Source: Streptomyces shenzhenensis (lineage in GTDB: Bacteria; Actinomycetota; Actinomycetes; Streptomycetales; Streptomycetaceae). From it: 64,000 nt of DNA. Below are positions 7,906-16,987 of the stretch, in pieces. Position 1 is the stretch's first letter. The number at the start of each line of letters is the position of its first letter. The notes under the pieces were generated by a model, which searched no databases, was not told where the DNA came from, and worked only from the letters and a program-made list of their open reading frames with translations. The position numbers and the translations under genes were made by a program. The stretch lies in NCBI RefSeq assembly GCF_021462265.1, contig NZ_JAJONF010000025.1, forward strand, positions 80,501 through 144,500. The letters run 5' to 3'.

Positions 7906-8957
7906 TGCGTGGGGTCGTGTTCGACGGCAAGCAGGTGCAGGTCGTCGACGATCTGGAGGTGCGGGAGCCGGGGCCGGGTGAGGTCCTGGTCGCGGTGTCG
8001 GCCGCCGGGCTCTGCCACAGCGATCTGTCGGTGGTGGACGGGACCATACCCTTCCCCGTTCCTGTGGTGCTCGGGCATGAGGGCGCGGGTGTGGTGGAGG
8101 CGGTAGGTGTGGGCGTCAGCCATGTGGCGCCGGGCGACCATGTCGCGCTTTCCACGCTCGCCAACTGCGGTGCCTGCGCCGACTGCGACCGGGGCCGGCC
8201 GACCATGTGCCGTAAGGCCATAGGGCGGCCGCAGAAGCCGTTCACGCGCGGCGGAAGGGCCGTGTACCAGTTCGCGTGCAACTCCGCCTTCGCGGAACGG
8301 ACGGTCGTCAAGGCCGTGCAGGCGGTACGGATCCCCAAGGACATCCCCCTGACGTCGGCGGCCCTGATCGGGTGCGGGGTGCTGACCGGGGTGGGTGCCG
8401 TACTGAACCGCGCCCGCGTCGACCGCGGTGACACCGTGCTGGTCATCGGCACCGGTGGGATCGGACTCAACGTCATCCAGGGGGCGCGGATCGCGGGCGC
8501 GCTGCGGATCGTGGCCGTGGACGCCAACCCGGCCAAGGAGGAGGTGGCCCGGCAGTTCGGCGCGACCGACTTCCTGACCTCGACGCAGGCCGTGAAGGAC
8601 CTGCTGCCGACCGGGGTGGACCACGCCTTCGAGTGCGTCGGCCGGGTCGAACTGGTCCGGCAGGCCGTCGACCTTCTCGACCGGCACGGCCAGGCCGTCC
8701 TGCTCGGCATGCCCGCCGCCACCGCCGAGGCGTCCTTCGTCGTCGCCTCCATGTTCCTCGACAAGTCCATCCTGGGGTGCCGGTACGGCTCCGCGCGGCC
8801 CCAGCACGACATCGCGCTCTACGCCGGGCTGTACCGCCAAGGCAGTCTGCTGCTGGACGAGTTGGTGACCGAGACCTACCCGGTGGAGGACTTCGAGAAG
8901 GCACGGGCGGACGCGGAGGCGGGGCGGGTGGCGCGGGGGGTGCTCACCTTCCGGTGA
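7905..8957 (+). CDS. Zinc-dependent alcohol dehydrogenase (class III/NDMA-type group)
   Basis: A 350-residue MDR-family dehydrogenase. Catalytic zinc ligands Cys37 (GLCHSD) and His58/Glu59 (GHEGAG) are present. The structural zinc lobe has four cysteines at 88, 91, 94 and 102, and the NAD loop GTGGIGLNVIQGA follows. Oxidises an alcohol to an aldehyde, or the reverse; substrate unknown. ATG 7905 overlaps the upstream stop; a GTG at 7902 is an alternative start. The 3' end overlaps the convergent GlxA-type regulator by 14 bp. Confidence 0.92.
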   Translation: MRGVVFDGKQVQVVDDLEVREPGPGEVLVAVSAAGLCHSDLSVVDGTIPFPVPVVLGHEGAGVVEAVGVGVSHVAPGDHVALSTLANCGACADCDRGRPTMCRKAIGRPQKPFTRGGRAVYQFACNSAFAERTVVKAVQAVRIPKDIPLTSAALIGCGVLTGVGAVLNRARVDRGDTVLVIGTGGIGLNVIQGARIAGALRIVAVDANPAKEEVARQFGATDFLTSTQAVKDLLPTGVDHAFECVGRVELVRQAVDLLDRHGQAVLLGMPAATAEASFVVASMFLDKSILGCRYGSARPQHDIALYAGLYRQGSLLLDELVTETYPVEDFEKARADAEAGRVARGVLTFR

Positions 8958-10023
8958 CGACGCGTCCGGCCCCGGTGCTCCTGGTGCGTGACCGCCCTGG
9001 TGGAAGGTCAGCGCGGGGCGCCGGTGACGCCGCGGCCGCCCCCGCCCGGAACGTGCGTCGATACGCGGTCGGGGTGACGCCGAGTGCTGCCTGCAGGTGC
9101 TGGCGCATCGACTGGGCGGTGCCGAAGCCGGCGTCCCGGGCCACCTGGTCGACGGAGCGGTCGGTGGACTCCAGGAGGTGGCGGGCGCGTTCGACGCGTT
9201 GCTGGGTGAGCCACTGGCCGGGGCTGATGCCGGTCTCCTCGCGGAAGCGGCGTGTGAAGGTCCGTACCGACATGGCCTCCTGCTCGGCCATGTCGCGCAG
9301 CTGGAGGGGCTCGTGGAGGCGGCCGAGGGCCCAGGTGCGGGCCGCGGTGGTGGTGGCGACCTGCGGGTCGGGGACCGGGCGGTGGATGTACTGGGCCTGG
9401 CCGCCGTCGCGGTGCGGGGGGACGACGGTACGGCGGGCCACGTCGTTGGCGACGGCCGTGCCGTGGTCGCGGCGGACCATGTGCAGGCACAGGTCGATGC
9501 CGGCGGCCACCCCGGCGGAGGTGAGGATGTCGCCGTCGTCGATGAAGAGGACGTCCGCGTCCACCTCGATCCGCGGGAACAGGCGCTGCAGATGGTCCGC
9601 CTCGGCCCAGTGCGTGGTCGCGGGGCGGCCGTCCAGGTAGCCGGCGGCGGCGAGCACGTAGACGCCCGTGCAGATGGAGGCGAGCCGGGTGCCGGGGCGG
9701 ATGCGGGCCAGGGCGGCGGCCAGCTCGGGGGTGAGGACGCCCTCCTCGAAGACCGGGCCCAGCTCGTACGACGCCGGGATGACGACCGTGTCGGCGGTGG
9801 CCAGCGTCTCCGGGCCGTTCGGCACGTGGATCGCGAAGTCGGCGTCGGTCTCGACCGGGCCCGGCGGCCGGACCGAGCAGGTCACGACCTCGTACAGGTG
9901 CCGGCCCCGGGCGTCCTTGGGGCGGCCGAAGATGCGGTGCGGGATGCCCAGCTCGAAGGGGAGCAGGCCGTCGAGGGCGAGGACGACGACGCGGTGCGGA
10001 CGGAAGCCGGATTCACTGCTCAT
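8944..10023 (-). CDS. GlxA-family transcriptional regulator (DJ-1/PfpI + AraC)
   Basis: A 359-residue regulator. The N-terminal DJ-1/PfpI-like domain has the nucleophile-elbow-like sequence ASICTGVYVLAAAGYL. The C-terminal AraC double helix-turn-helix follows (RTFTRRFREETGISPGQWL, then VDQVARDAGFGTAQSMRQHL). Divergent from the MFS transporter at 10095 with a short gap, so it probably controls that gene. No CTGACG palindrome is present, so it looks independent of the catabolic regulon. Confidence 0.9.
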   Translation of the reverse strand: MSSESGFRPHRVVVLALDGLLPFELGIPHRIFGRPKDARGRHLYEVVTCSVRPPGPVETDADFAIHVPNGPETLATADTVVIPASYELGPVFEEGVLTPELAAALARIRPGTRLASICTGVYVLAAAGYLDGRPATTHWAEADHLQRLFPRIEVDADVLFIDDGDILTSAGVAAGIDLCLHMVRRDHGTAVANDVARRTVVPPHRDGGQAQYIHRPVPDPQVATTTAARTWALGRLHEPLQLRDMAEQEAMSVRTFTRRFREETGISPGQWLTQQRVERARHLLESTDRSVDQVARDAGFGTAQSMRQHLQAALGVTPTAYRRTFRAGAAAASPAPRADLPPGRSRTRSTGAGRVVTGR

Positions 10024-10094
10024 GGCCCGATCCTAGCGAAGGCTGTCCTTCGGGCCACTCGATGGAGCGAAGCCGCCGGCCCACGCTGTATGGC

Positions 10095-11423
10095 GTGACC
10101 CAGACAACCGAAGCCGCCCCCGCCGAGGACTCGAAGCCGATCCGCGCACCGCGCGTCCACCGTGCCTGGTTCGTCGCCGCCGTCACCTTCGTCACGATCA
10201 TCGGCGCGGCCGCCTTCCGCTCCCTGCCCGGCCTGCTCATCGACCCGCTCAACCAGGAGTTCGGCTGGTCGCGCGGCACGATCGGCGCGGCAGTCTCCGT
10301 CAATCTGGCGCTGTACGGGCTCACCGCGCCCTTCGCGGCCGCGCTGATGGACCGCTTCGGCATACGGCGCGTGGTGGCCGTCGCCCTGACCGTGATCGCG
10401 GTCGGCTCGGGCCTGACCGTGTGGATGACGGCGGCCTGGCAGCTGATGCTCTGCTGGGGGCTGCTGGTCGGCCTAGGCTCCGGCTCGATGGCTCTGGCCT
10501 TCGCGGCCACGGTCACCAACCGCTGGTTCACCACCCGGCGCGGCCTGGTCAGCGGCATCCTCACCGCCGCCTCCGCCTCGGGCCAGCTGATCTTCCTGCC
10601 GTTGCTGTCCTGGATGGTCGAGACGTACGACTGGCGCCCGGCCGCCGTCACCGTCGCCCTCGCCGCCCTCGCGGTGGTCCCCTTCGTCTGGCTGCTGCTG
10701 CGCGACCACCCGGCCGACGTGGGCCAGAAGCCGTACGGCGCCACCGAGTTCGTGCCGAAGCCGGCGCCGGTCACCGGGGCCGCCCGCCGCGCGCTCACGG
10801 TCCTGTTCTCCGCCGTCCGCACCGGGCCCTTCTGGCTGCTCGCCGGCACCTTCGCGATCTGCGGGGCGTCCACCAACGGCCTGGTGCAGACCCACTTCGT
10901 GCCCGCGGCCCACGACCACGGCCTCCCCGTCACGACGGCGGCCTCGCTGCTCGCGGTCGTCGGCGTGTTCGACGTCGTCGGCACCATCGCCTCCGGCTGG
11001 TTCACCGACCGCTTCGAAGCCCGCCGCCTGCTCGCCGTCTACTACGCCCTGCGCGGCATCTCCCTGCTGTTCCTGCCGATGCTGCTGGGGCCGGCCGTCC
11101 GCCCGTCGATGATCTTCTTCATCATCTTCTACGGCCTCGACTGGGTCGCCACCGTCCCGCCCACCCTGGCCCTGTGCCGGGAGCGGTACGGCGACGACAG
11201 CGCCATCGTCTTCGGCTGGGTCCTCGCCTCCCACCAGATCGGCGCGGCCCTCGTCGCCTGGCTCGGTGGCGTCGCCCGCGACGTCTTCGGCTCGTACGAC
11301 ATGGTCTGGTACTTCTCCGGCACCCTGTGCGCGGCGGCCGCCCTGATGGCCCTGCTGATCCGGCGGCGGCCGGTGGCCGTGGCGGGAGACCCGGCGGTCG
11401 CGGCCGGACCCCTGCCGGCCTAG
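10095..11423 (+). CDS. MFS transporter
   Basis: A 442-residue major-facilitator protein with about 12 hydrophobic segments and a family-type cytoplasmic loop after helix 2 (MDRFGIRRVV). It resembles the monocarboxylate / oxalate-formate antiporter branch. GTG 10095 (MTQTTEAAP) is preferred; the frame stays open 11 codons upstream. Divergent from the GlxA-type regulator, which is the likely controller. Substrate unknown. Confidence 0.88.
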   Translation: MTQTTEAAPAEDSKPIRAPRVHRAWFVAAVTFVTIIGAAAFRSLPGLLIDPLNQEFGWSRGTIGAAVSVNLALYGLTAPFAAALMDRFGIRRVVAVALTVIAVGSGLTVWMTAAWQLMLCWGLLVGLGSGSMALAFAATVTNRWFTTRRGLVSGILTAASASGQLIFLPLLSWMVETYDWRPAAVTVALAALAVVPFVWLLLRDHPADVGQKPYGATEFVPKPAPVTGAARRALTVLFSAVRTGPFWLLAGTFAICGASTNGLVQTHFVPAAHDHGLPVTTAASLLAVVGVFDVVGTIASGWFTDRFEARRLLAVYYALRGISLLFLPMLLGPAVRPSMIFFIIFYGLDWVATVPPTLALCRERYGDDSAIVFGWVLASHQIGAALVAWLGGVARDVFGSYDMVWYFSGTLCAAAALMALLIRRRPVAVAGDPAVAAGPLPA

Positions 11424-11444
11424 CCAGGGCAGGGCCCCGACCGG

Positions 11445-12038
11445 CTACCGGAAGCGGCCTCTGTGGAACAGCAGCGGTGCCCGGTCCGGGTCCTCGCCCA
11501 GGGCGGTCACCCGGCCGACCACGATCAGGTGGTCGCCGCCGGTGTGGACCGCGTGGACCGCGCAGTCGATCCAGGCGGCGGCGCCGGTCAGCCGGGGGGA
11601 GCCGGAGACCGGGGCCGCGTCGTAGGGGACGCCGGTGAACTTGTCCGCGCCGCTCACCGCGAAGGCGCGGCACAGCTCGCCCTGCCCCGCGCCGAGGACG
11701 TTGACGCAGAAGACGCCGGCGCGGGCGATGCGCGGCCAGGTGGCCGACGTACGGCCGACCATGAAGCAGACCAGCGGCGGGTCGAGGGAGAGGGAGGAGA
11801 AGGACTGGCAGGCGAAACCGGCCGGGGAGGGCTCGTCCTCGGCGGCCGGTGCGGTGATCACGGTCACCCCGGTCGCGAAGTTCCCGAGCACACGCCGGAA
11901 CTCCCCCTGCTCGACCGGCGCCCGCTCGTCCGCGCGCACGCACCGCAACTCCGGGCGCGGCAGCGCCTCCACGGGCCCCGCCCCGGGGACCGACCTCAGA
12001 TAACGGACGGCGGCCGCGGCCGCCCCTGCGTGTCCCAT
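11445..12038 (-). CDS. Flavin reductase family protein
   Basis: A 197-residue FMN-binding split-barrel reductase of the HpaC/HsaB type, which supplies reduced flavin to a partner monooxygenase. The family region starts near residue 45 (FRRVLGNFATGVTVITA) and contains GFACQSFSSLSLDPPLVCFMV. The N-terminal 40 residues are unconserved in appearance. ATG 12038 is preceded by GGAGG with 4-bp spacing. A CTGACG-type operator lies 17 bp upstream. No two-component hydroxylase partner is visible in the window. Confidence 0.9.
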   Translation of the reverse strand: MGHAGAAAAAVRYLRSVPGAGPVEALPRPELRCVRADERAPVEQGEFRRVLGNFATGVTVITAPAAEDEPSPAGFACQSFSSLSLDPPLVCFMVGRTSATWPRIARAGVFCVNVLGAGQGELCRAFAVSGADKFTGVPYDAAPVSGSPRLTGAAAWIDCAVHAVHTGGDHLIVVGRVTALGEDPDRAPLLFHRGRFR

Positions 12039-12054
12039 CACCCCTCCATTGAAG

Positions 12055-12069
12055 GTGACGGGTCGTCAG
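12055..12069. promoter_or_regulatory. CTGACG-type operator upstream of flavin reductase
   Basis: GTGACGGGTCGTCAG matches the recurring palindrome at 14 of its 15 defined-plus-spacer positions (first base differs). It sits between the hydratase stop and the flavin reductase start on the minus strand. Confidence 0.65.
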
Positions 12070-12120
12070 ATGGGAAGGGACGCGGCCCGGGTATCGCCGT
12101 CACCGGCCCTGAAACCGGTC

Positions 12121-12975
12121 TCATCGGCCCTGGAAGTCGGGGCTTCTGCGCTCCACGAAGGCCCGTACGCCGTCCTGGGCGTCCCGGGTCGTCATGTTGA
12201 TCTCCTGGGCGGCGGCCTCGGCGGCGAAGGCGGACGCCCGGTCGGTGTCCAGGGACGCGTTGACCAACTGCTTCGTCAGCGCGAGGGCACGGGTCGGGCC
12301 GTTCGCCAGGCGGACCGCCCACTCGCGGGCCGCCTTCGGCAGCTCCTCGTCCGGTACGACCCGGTTGACCAGGCCCAGGCGCTCGGCCTCCGGTGCGGAG
12401 AGGGCGTCGCCGAAGAACATCAGCTCCTTGGCGCGGTGCGGGCCGATCAGGCGGGGCAGGAGATAGGCGCCGCCGCCGTCGGGGACCAGGCCGCGTCGTA
12501 CGAACACCTCGATGAACCGGGCCGACTCGGCGGCCAGCACCAGGTCGCAGGCGAGCGCGAGGTGCGCGCCGAGGCCGGCGGCCGTGCCGTTGACCGCCGC
12601 GATCACCGGCTTCTCGCAGTCGAGGACGGCGGCGATCAGACGCTGGGCGCCGAGCCGGATGGTGCGGGCCACGTCGCCGGGGATGCGTTCGGCCGTGGTG
12701 GGGCCGGGGGCGCGTTCGGCCGTCGTGGTGCCGGTTGTCGTGGTGCCGGTCGCCGTGGTGCCGGTCGGCGTGGTGCCGCGGAGGTCGGCGCCCGTGCAGA
12801 AGCCGCGGCCCGTGCCGGTGACGACCACCGCTCCGATCCCGGGGTCCGCGGAGGCCTCGGCGAGGAGGTGGATGACGTGGTCGCGCTGGTCGGGGGTGAG
12901 GGCGTTGAGGGCGTCGGGGCGGTTGAGGGTGAGGTGGGCGACCCGCTCCGCGATCACGTACCGGACGGTGTCCAT
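12121..12975 (-). CDS. Enoyl-CoA hydratase/isomerase with Thr-Gly repeat insert
   Basis: A 284-residue crotonase-fold protein. Oxyanion-hole segments GFCTGADL (58-65) and NGTAAGLGAHLA (129-140) are present. Between them, residues about 67-86 form a low-complexity Thr/Gly run encoded by imperfect 15-bp tandem repeats (about 12720-12783), which is absent from ordinary crotonases. ATG 12975 overlaps the stop of the upstream acyl-CoA synthetase (ATGA), so the two are coupled. Hydration of an enoyl-CoA is likely; the substrate is unknown. Confidence 0.9.
   Translation of the reverse strand: MDTVRYVIAERVAHLTLNRPDALNALTPDQRDHVIHLLAEASADPGIGAVVVTGTGRGFCTGADLRGTTPTGTTATGTTTTGTTTAERAPGPTTAERIPGDVARTIRLGAQRLIAAVLDCEKPVIAAVNGTAAGLGAHLALACDLVLAAESARFIEVFVRRGLVPDGGGAYLLPRLIGPHRAKELMFFGDALSAPEAERLGLVNRVVPDEELPKAAREWAVRLANGPTRALALTKQLVNASLDTDRASAFAAEAAAQEINMTTRDAQDGVRAFVERRSPDFQGR
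12720..12783 (-). repeat. In-frame 15-bp tandem repeats inside the hydratase gene
   Basis: The plus strand shows the unit GTGGTGCCGGTCGCC and close variants about four times in a row. Being a multiple of three, gain or loss of units keeps the frame and only changes the Thr-Gly loop length. Confidence 0.7.
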
Positions 12976-15212
12976 CAGCGGCACACCGCCAGCGCGTCCA
13001 GCGCCACCGCGCCCTGGCCCTGCTCCAGCACCATCAGCGGGTTGATGTCGAGCTCGGCGAGCTGGTCGCCCAGTTCCAGGGCCATGCGCTGGACGCGGAG
13101 GATCACCTCGACGAGCGCGTCGAGGTCGGCCGGCGGCCGGCCCCGCACCCCGTCCAGCAGGGCCCGCCCGCGCAGCTCCGCGAGCATGTCCCGGGCCTGC
13201 TCCTCGCCGAACGGCGGCACGCGTACGGCCGCGTCGTGCAGGACCTCGACCAGCACCCCGCCGAGCCCCACGGTCACGGTCGGCCCGAACAGGTCGTCGT
13301 GGCTGACTCCCACCACCATCTCCACGCCCCGCTCCACCATCTGGCAGACCAGTACGCCGTCCAGGGCGACCCCCTCGTAGCGGGCGATGTCGGTCAGGTC
13401 GCGGTACGCGTCCCGGACCTGGCTGGCCGAGGTCAGGCCGATCTTCACCAGGCCCAGCTCCGTCTTGTGGGCGATCTGGCCGCCGGACGCCTTCATCACC
13501 ACCGGGTAGCCGACCAGCCCGGCCGCGCGCACGGCCGCCGCCGCGCTGGTCACCAGCTGCTCGCGCGGCACCCGGATGCCGTACGCGCGCAGCAGCTGCT
13601 TCGCCGCGTGCTCGCTCAGCTGCTGCCCGGGCCGCATCAGCGCGAGCGCCTTGCGGAAGGAGGGCGAGGGGGTGCGCGGGGCCTCGTCGAAGGGGGAGCG
13701 GTAGTCGCTCACGAAACGGTGGTGGTCCAGGTAGGCGCGGACGGCGGTGAGGCAGTTGCCGACGGTGCGGAAGGTGGCCACCCGGGAGGAGCCGAGCAGT
13801 ACGTCGCGGTAGGCGGCCTCGGTGCCGACCGGCGAGCCCCACACCACGCACACCAGCTTGTCGGTCGTCTCGGCCGCGTCGACCAGGTCCTGGACCAGCT
13901 TGTCGCTGAGCGGCGGGAAGGGGCCGGTGATCGGGCAGATCAGCACCCCGACCTCCGGGTCGGCCAGGATCGAGTCGATGATCTTACGGCCGCGCCAGTC
14001 GCCCACCGGGTGTCCGCCGTTGTCGACCGGGTTGGCCACGCTCAGGTAATCGGGTATCCACTGGTGCAGTTCGGCCTGTCGTTGCGGCGACAGCACCGGC
14101 AGCTTCAGCCCGAGGCCCGAGGCCAGGTCGGCGACGTGCGCGCCGGTGCCGCCCGAGATGGAGTAGACGACCACCCCGTCGGCGCGCGGCGCCCGCGCCC
14201 GGGCCAGCAGGGCGGCGGTGTCCTGGAGTTCGTCGAGGCCGTCGACGCGGATCACGCCGTACTGGCACAGCGCCGCGTCCACCACGTCGTCCGCGCCGGT
14301 CAGCTTGCCGGTGTGGGAGGCGGCGGTGCGGGCGCCGGCCTCGGTGCGGCCGACCTTCACGGCGACCACGGGCACCCGGCGGCGGGCCGCCCGGTCGGCG
14401 GCGAGCAGGAAGGCGCGGCCGTCCTTGAGGCCCTCGACGTAGCAGGCGATGGCGCCGACCTCGGGGCGCTCGGCGAAGTAGGAGATGAAGTCCGCGGTCT
14501 CCAGGTCGGCCTCGTTGCCGGTCGGCGCCCAGTGCGAGAGGCGGATGCCCAGTTCCTGCGCGGCGAAGACCGGCCGGCCCTGGTGGCCGGACTGGGTGAT
14601 GAGGGCGATCGCGGGGCCCTCCAGGTCGTCGCGGAAGCGCTCGAAGGCGTTGAGGTTGGTGTTCGGACCGAGCAGCCGGAGCCCGGAGCGCCGTACGGCC
14701 GCCGCCAGGCGCGTCTGTGCGGCCGCGCCCTCCTCGCCGGTCTCCGCGAACCCGGAGGCGAAGGCGACCGCGAACCTCACCTTGGCCTCGGCCAGTTCCT
14801 CGATCACCGGCAGGGGGTCGGCGACCAGGAGTACGGCGAGGTCGACCTGCTCGGGCAGGTCGGCGACGGAGGGGACGCAGGCGATGCCGAAGACCGACGG
14901 CCGGGTCGGATGCACCGGGTGCACCCGGGCCCCGACCCGCCCCGCCCAGTCGAGCAGTTGCCGGGTGATGCCGGTGTTGGGCCGCCCCTCGGCGTCCGAG
15001 GCGCCGATCACGGCGACGGACTCGGGGCGGAAGAACCTGTCCAGATCCGGTACGTCCGCGTGCAGCGGCCGTCCGCTGACGTCCAGCGCGTCCGCGTCGT
15101 CCGTGTCGGCCGCGCGGCCGTGGACGGCGGGACCGGGACGCTGCTCACCGCAGGCGATGACCCGGGCCCGGCGGGAGTCGGTGGTGAGGGTGCCGTGGGT
15201 TGATCCAAGCAT
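12975..15212 (-). CDS. NDP-forming acyl-CoA synthetase (CoA-binding + ATP-grasp)
   Basis: A 745-residue protein of the ADP-forming acetyl-CoA synthetase superfamily. Order: CoA-binding Rossmann domain (VAVIGASDAEGRPNTGI), CoA-ligase domain with the candidate phospho-His segment SHTGKLTG, then a C-terminal ATP-grasp domain (YPVVMKASGGQIAHKTELGL). ATG 15212 (MLGSTHG) follows AGGAGCGGG; an in-frame start 10 codons earlier is less likely. First gene of an operon with the hydratase. Two CTGACG-type operators lie 35-73 bp upstream. Confidence 0.9.
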   Translation of the reverse strand: MLGSTHGTLTTDSRRARVIACGEQRPGPAVHGRAADTDDADALDVSGRPLHADVPDLDRFFRPESVAVIGASDAEGRPNTGITRQLLDWAGRVGARVHPVHPTRPSVFGIACVPSVADLPEQVDLAVLLVADPLPVIEELAEAKVRFAVAFASGFAETGEEGAAAQTRLAAAVRRSGLRLLGPNTNLNAFERFRDDLEGPAIALITQSGHQGRPVFAAQELGIRLSHWAPTGNEADLETADFISYFAERPEVGAIACYVEGLKDGRAFLLAADRAARRRVPVVAVKVGRTEAGARTAASHTGKLTGADDVVDAALCQYGVIRVDGLDELQDTAALLARARAPRADGVVVYSISGGTGAHVADLASGLGLKLPVLSPQRQAELHQWIPDYLSVANPVDNGGHPVGDWRGRKIIDSILADPEVGVLICPITGPFPPLSDKLVQDLVDAAETTDKLVCVVWGSPVGTEAAYRDVLLGSSRVATFRTVGNCLTAVRAYLDHHRFVSDYRSPFDEAPRTPSPSFRKALALMRPGQQLSEHAAKQLLRAYGIRVPREQLVTSAAAAVRAAGLVGYPVVMKASGGQIAHKTELGLVKIGLTSASQVRDAYRDLTDIARYEGVALDGVLVCQMVERGVEMVVGVSHDDLFGPTVTVGLGGVLVEVLHDAAVRVPPFGEEQARDMLAELRGRALLDGVRGRPPADLDALVEVILRVQRMALELGDQLAELDINPLMVLEQGQGAVALDALAVCR

Positions 15213-15246
15213 CGTTCCGCCCGCTCCTGTGTGACAGCCCAATAAA

Positions 15247-15285
15247 CTGACGCAGTGTCAGATTACTGAACTGACACTGCGTCAG
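15247..15285. promoter_or_regulatory. Nested pair of CTGACG-type operators
   Basis: CTGACGCAGTGTCAG (15247-15261) and CTGACACTGCGTCAG (15271-15285) are each imperfect palindromes and are exact reverse complements of each other. The 39-bp region is therefore itself a dyad, with 24 bp between site starts. It precedes the NDP-forming acyl-CoA synthetase operon. Confidence 0.75.
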
Positions 15286-15339
15286 GAACTGCTCTGCACA
15301 CAAAGTTGCCAAAGGAGCGGCCGGAAGTGCCCAGCCGGC

Positions 15340-16827
15340 TCACCCGAGGGCGGCCAGCACCTCCTTCGCCACCCGCTCGCCCGAGCGCACCGCCCCGTCC
15401 ATGAACCCGGTCCAGAACGTCGAGGTCTCCGTCCCGGCCCAGTGGATCCCGCCCGCCGGCTCGCGCAGCGCGGCCCCGTACTCGGTCAGCACGCCGGGCG
15501 GTGCGTAGGCCACCGGACCGCCCCGCGAGAAGCCCTCATTGTCCCAGCGCTGCAGCACGAAGGAGGTGGGGGATTTGGCCTTGTCGCCGAAGTAGTTGGC
15601 GTAGTCGGCCAGTACGGCGGCCTTGACGTCGGCCTCGCTCGCCGCGTCGTACGCCCGCATCGCGTCGGCCTCGATGAAGCCCATCAGCGCGCCGTAGGAG
15701 CCGTCCGGCGGGGAGTTGTCGAAGGTCGAGCGGACCGTGCCGGAGTCGCTGACGGCCTGGCCGTTGAGGCCGTCGGCCCGCCAGAACGGGGTGTCGTAGA
15801 CGGCGACGGCCTTGCCGATCGAGCCCATCGGCATCCGCTGGGTGAGCTGGTCGCGGGCGGCCGGCAGCAGCGGGTCGTAAGCGATCCGGGCGGCCAGCGG
15901 GGGCGGCAGGGCGACCACGACCCGGGTGGCGCTGACCGTGATGCCGTCGGCCGTGACGACGTACGCGCTCCCAGACCTGGCGATCGACCGGACCGGTGCG
16001 CTCAGCACCACCCGGTCGCCGAGGGTCGCCGCGAGCTTGATCGGGACCTGCTGGGAACCTCCGACGAAACGGGACTCCTGGGCGCCGTTCGCGGTGTCGG
16101 TGAGGCGTTCCAGGGTGCCGGGGTGGGACTCGTCACCGGCGGCGGCGATGTAGTAGAGGACGTAGAGCAGGGAGAGCTCGCGGGGCTGGGCCGAGAAGAT
16201 CGACGTGCAGGCCAGGTCCAGCAGGAACTTGGCGGAGGGCACGACCGCGTTGGCGTTCAGCCAGCTCTCGAAGGTCTGCTTGTCCCACTCGGCGGCCTTG
16301 GCGGCCGTCCAGGGCGCGTCCACCGGGACCCGCGCGGCCATGCTGTCCAGTTCGGACTGCACGATCGCCGCGTTGGCGAGCCCGGCCGCGTCCACCGGCG
16401 GGACCGAGCCGAGCAGGCCGCTGGTGTCGTACGGGGTGCGCTTGCCGTCCTTGTAGAGGAGGTTGTCGCCCGTGTTGTAGGTGGTGAAGGTGGCGACGCC
16501 CAGGGAGTCGGCGAGGGCCTTGATGCGGTTCTGGGTGGGGCCGATGAACTCGCCGCCGCCCTCGGTGACACCCCCGTTGGCCAGCTTCAGGTTCACCACC
16601 CGGCCGCCGACCCGGTCCCGGGCCTCCAGGACGGCCACGGTCCTGCCGGCGGCCACCAGGTCGCGGGCCGCGGTGAGGCCGGCGATGCCGCCGCCGACGA
16701 TCGCGACGTCGACGGTCCGGGAGGCGGCCGCCGCGGCGGTGCCCGCGGAGACCGCGGTCAGGCCCACGGCCCCGGCGGCGGCGCCGCCGAGCAGGGAACG
16801 GCGGGAGAGCTGTCTTTCACGAGCCAC
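15340..16827 (-). CDS. Tat-exported flavin amine oxidase
   Basis: A 495-residue FAD-dependent amine oxidase. The N-terminus has a twin-arginine signal (SRRSLLGGAAAG) and an Ala-rich cleavage region. The FAD-binding GGGIAGLTAARDL and RVGGR motifs follow, and the C-terminus has HWAGTETSTFWTGFMDGAV as in monoamine oxidases. GTG 16827 is chosen because GGAGGA lies 5-10 bp upstream. Likely oxidises extracellular amines, releasing aldehyde, ammonia and peroxide. It has no CTGACG operator and is not obviously part of the catabolic regulon. Confidence 0.92.
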   Translation of the reverse strand: MARERQLSRRSLLGGAAAGAVGLTAVSAGTAAAAASRTVDVAIVGGGIAGLTAARDLVAAGRTVAVLEARDRVGGRVVNLKLANGGVTEGGGEFIGPTQNRIKALADSLGVATFTTYNTGDNLLYKDGKRTPYDTSGLLGSVPPVDAAGLANAAIVQSELDSMAARVPVDAPWTAAKAAEWDKQTFESWLNANAVVPSAKFLLDLACTSIFSAQPRELSLLYVLYYIAAAGDESHPGTLERLTDTANGAQESRFVGGSQQVPIKLAATLGDRVVLSAPVRSIARSGSAYVVTADGITVSATRVVVALPPPLAARIAYDPLLPAARDQLTQRMPMGSIGKAVAVYDTPFWRADGLNGQAVSDSGTVRSTFDNSPPDGSYGALMGFIEADAMRAYDAASEADVKAAVLADYANYFGDKAKSPTSFVLQRWDNEGFSRGGPVAYAPPGVLTEYGAALREPAGGIHWAGTETSTFWTGFMDGAVRSGERVAKEVLAALG

Positions 16828-16987
16828 GTGCGTCCTCCGTGCTGAGCGAGAGGGGTGGAACCGGAAAGTTGAGCAGGGCTCACATTCTGGTCCCGGACGC
16901 ACCCAGGCGCTACCGCCGGTAACAAACCGCTCCCGTCGCCTGCGTCACATGGGCAACAGGCGTGCTGAGTAGGGAGATTGACGCCTT

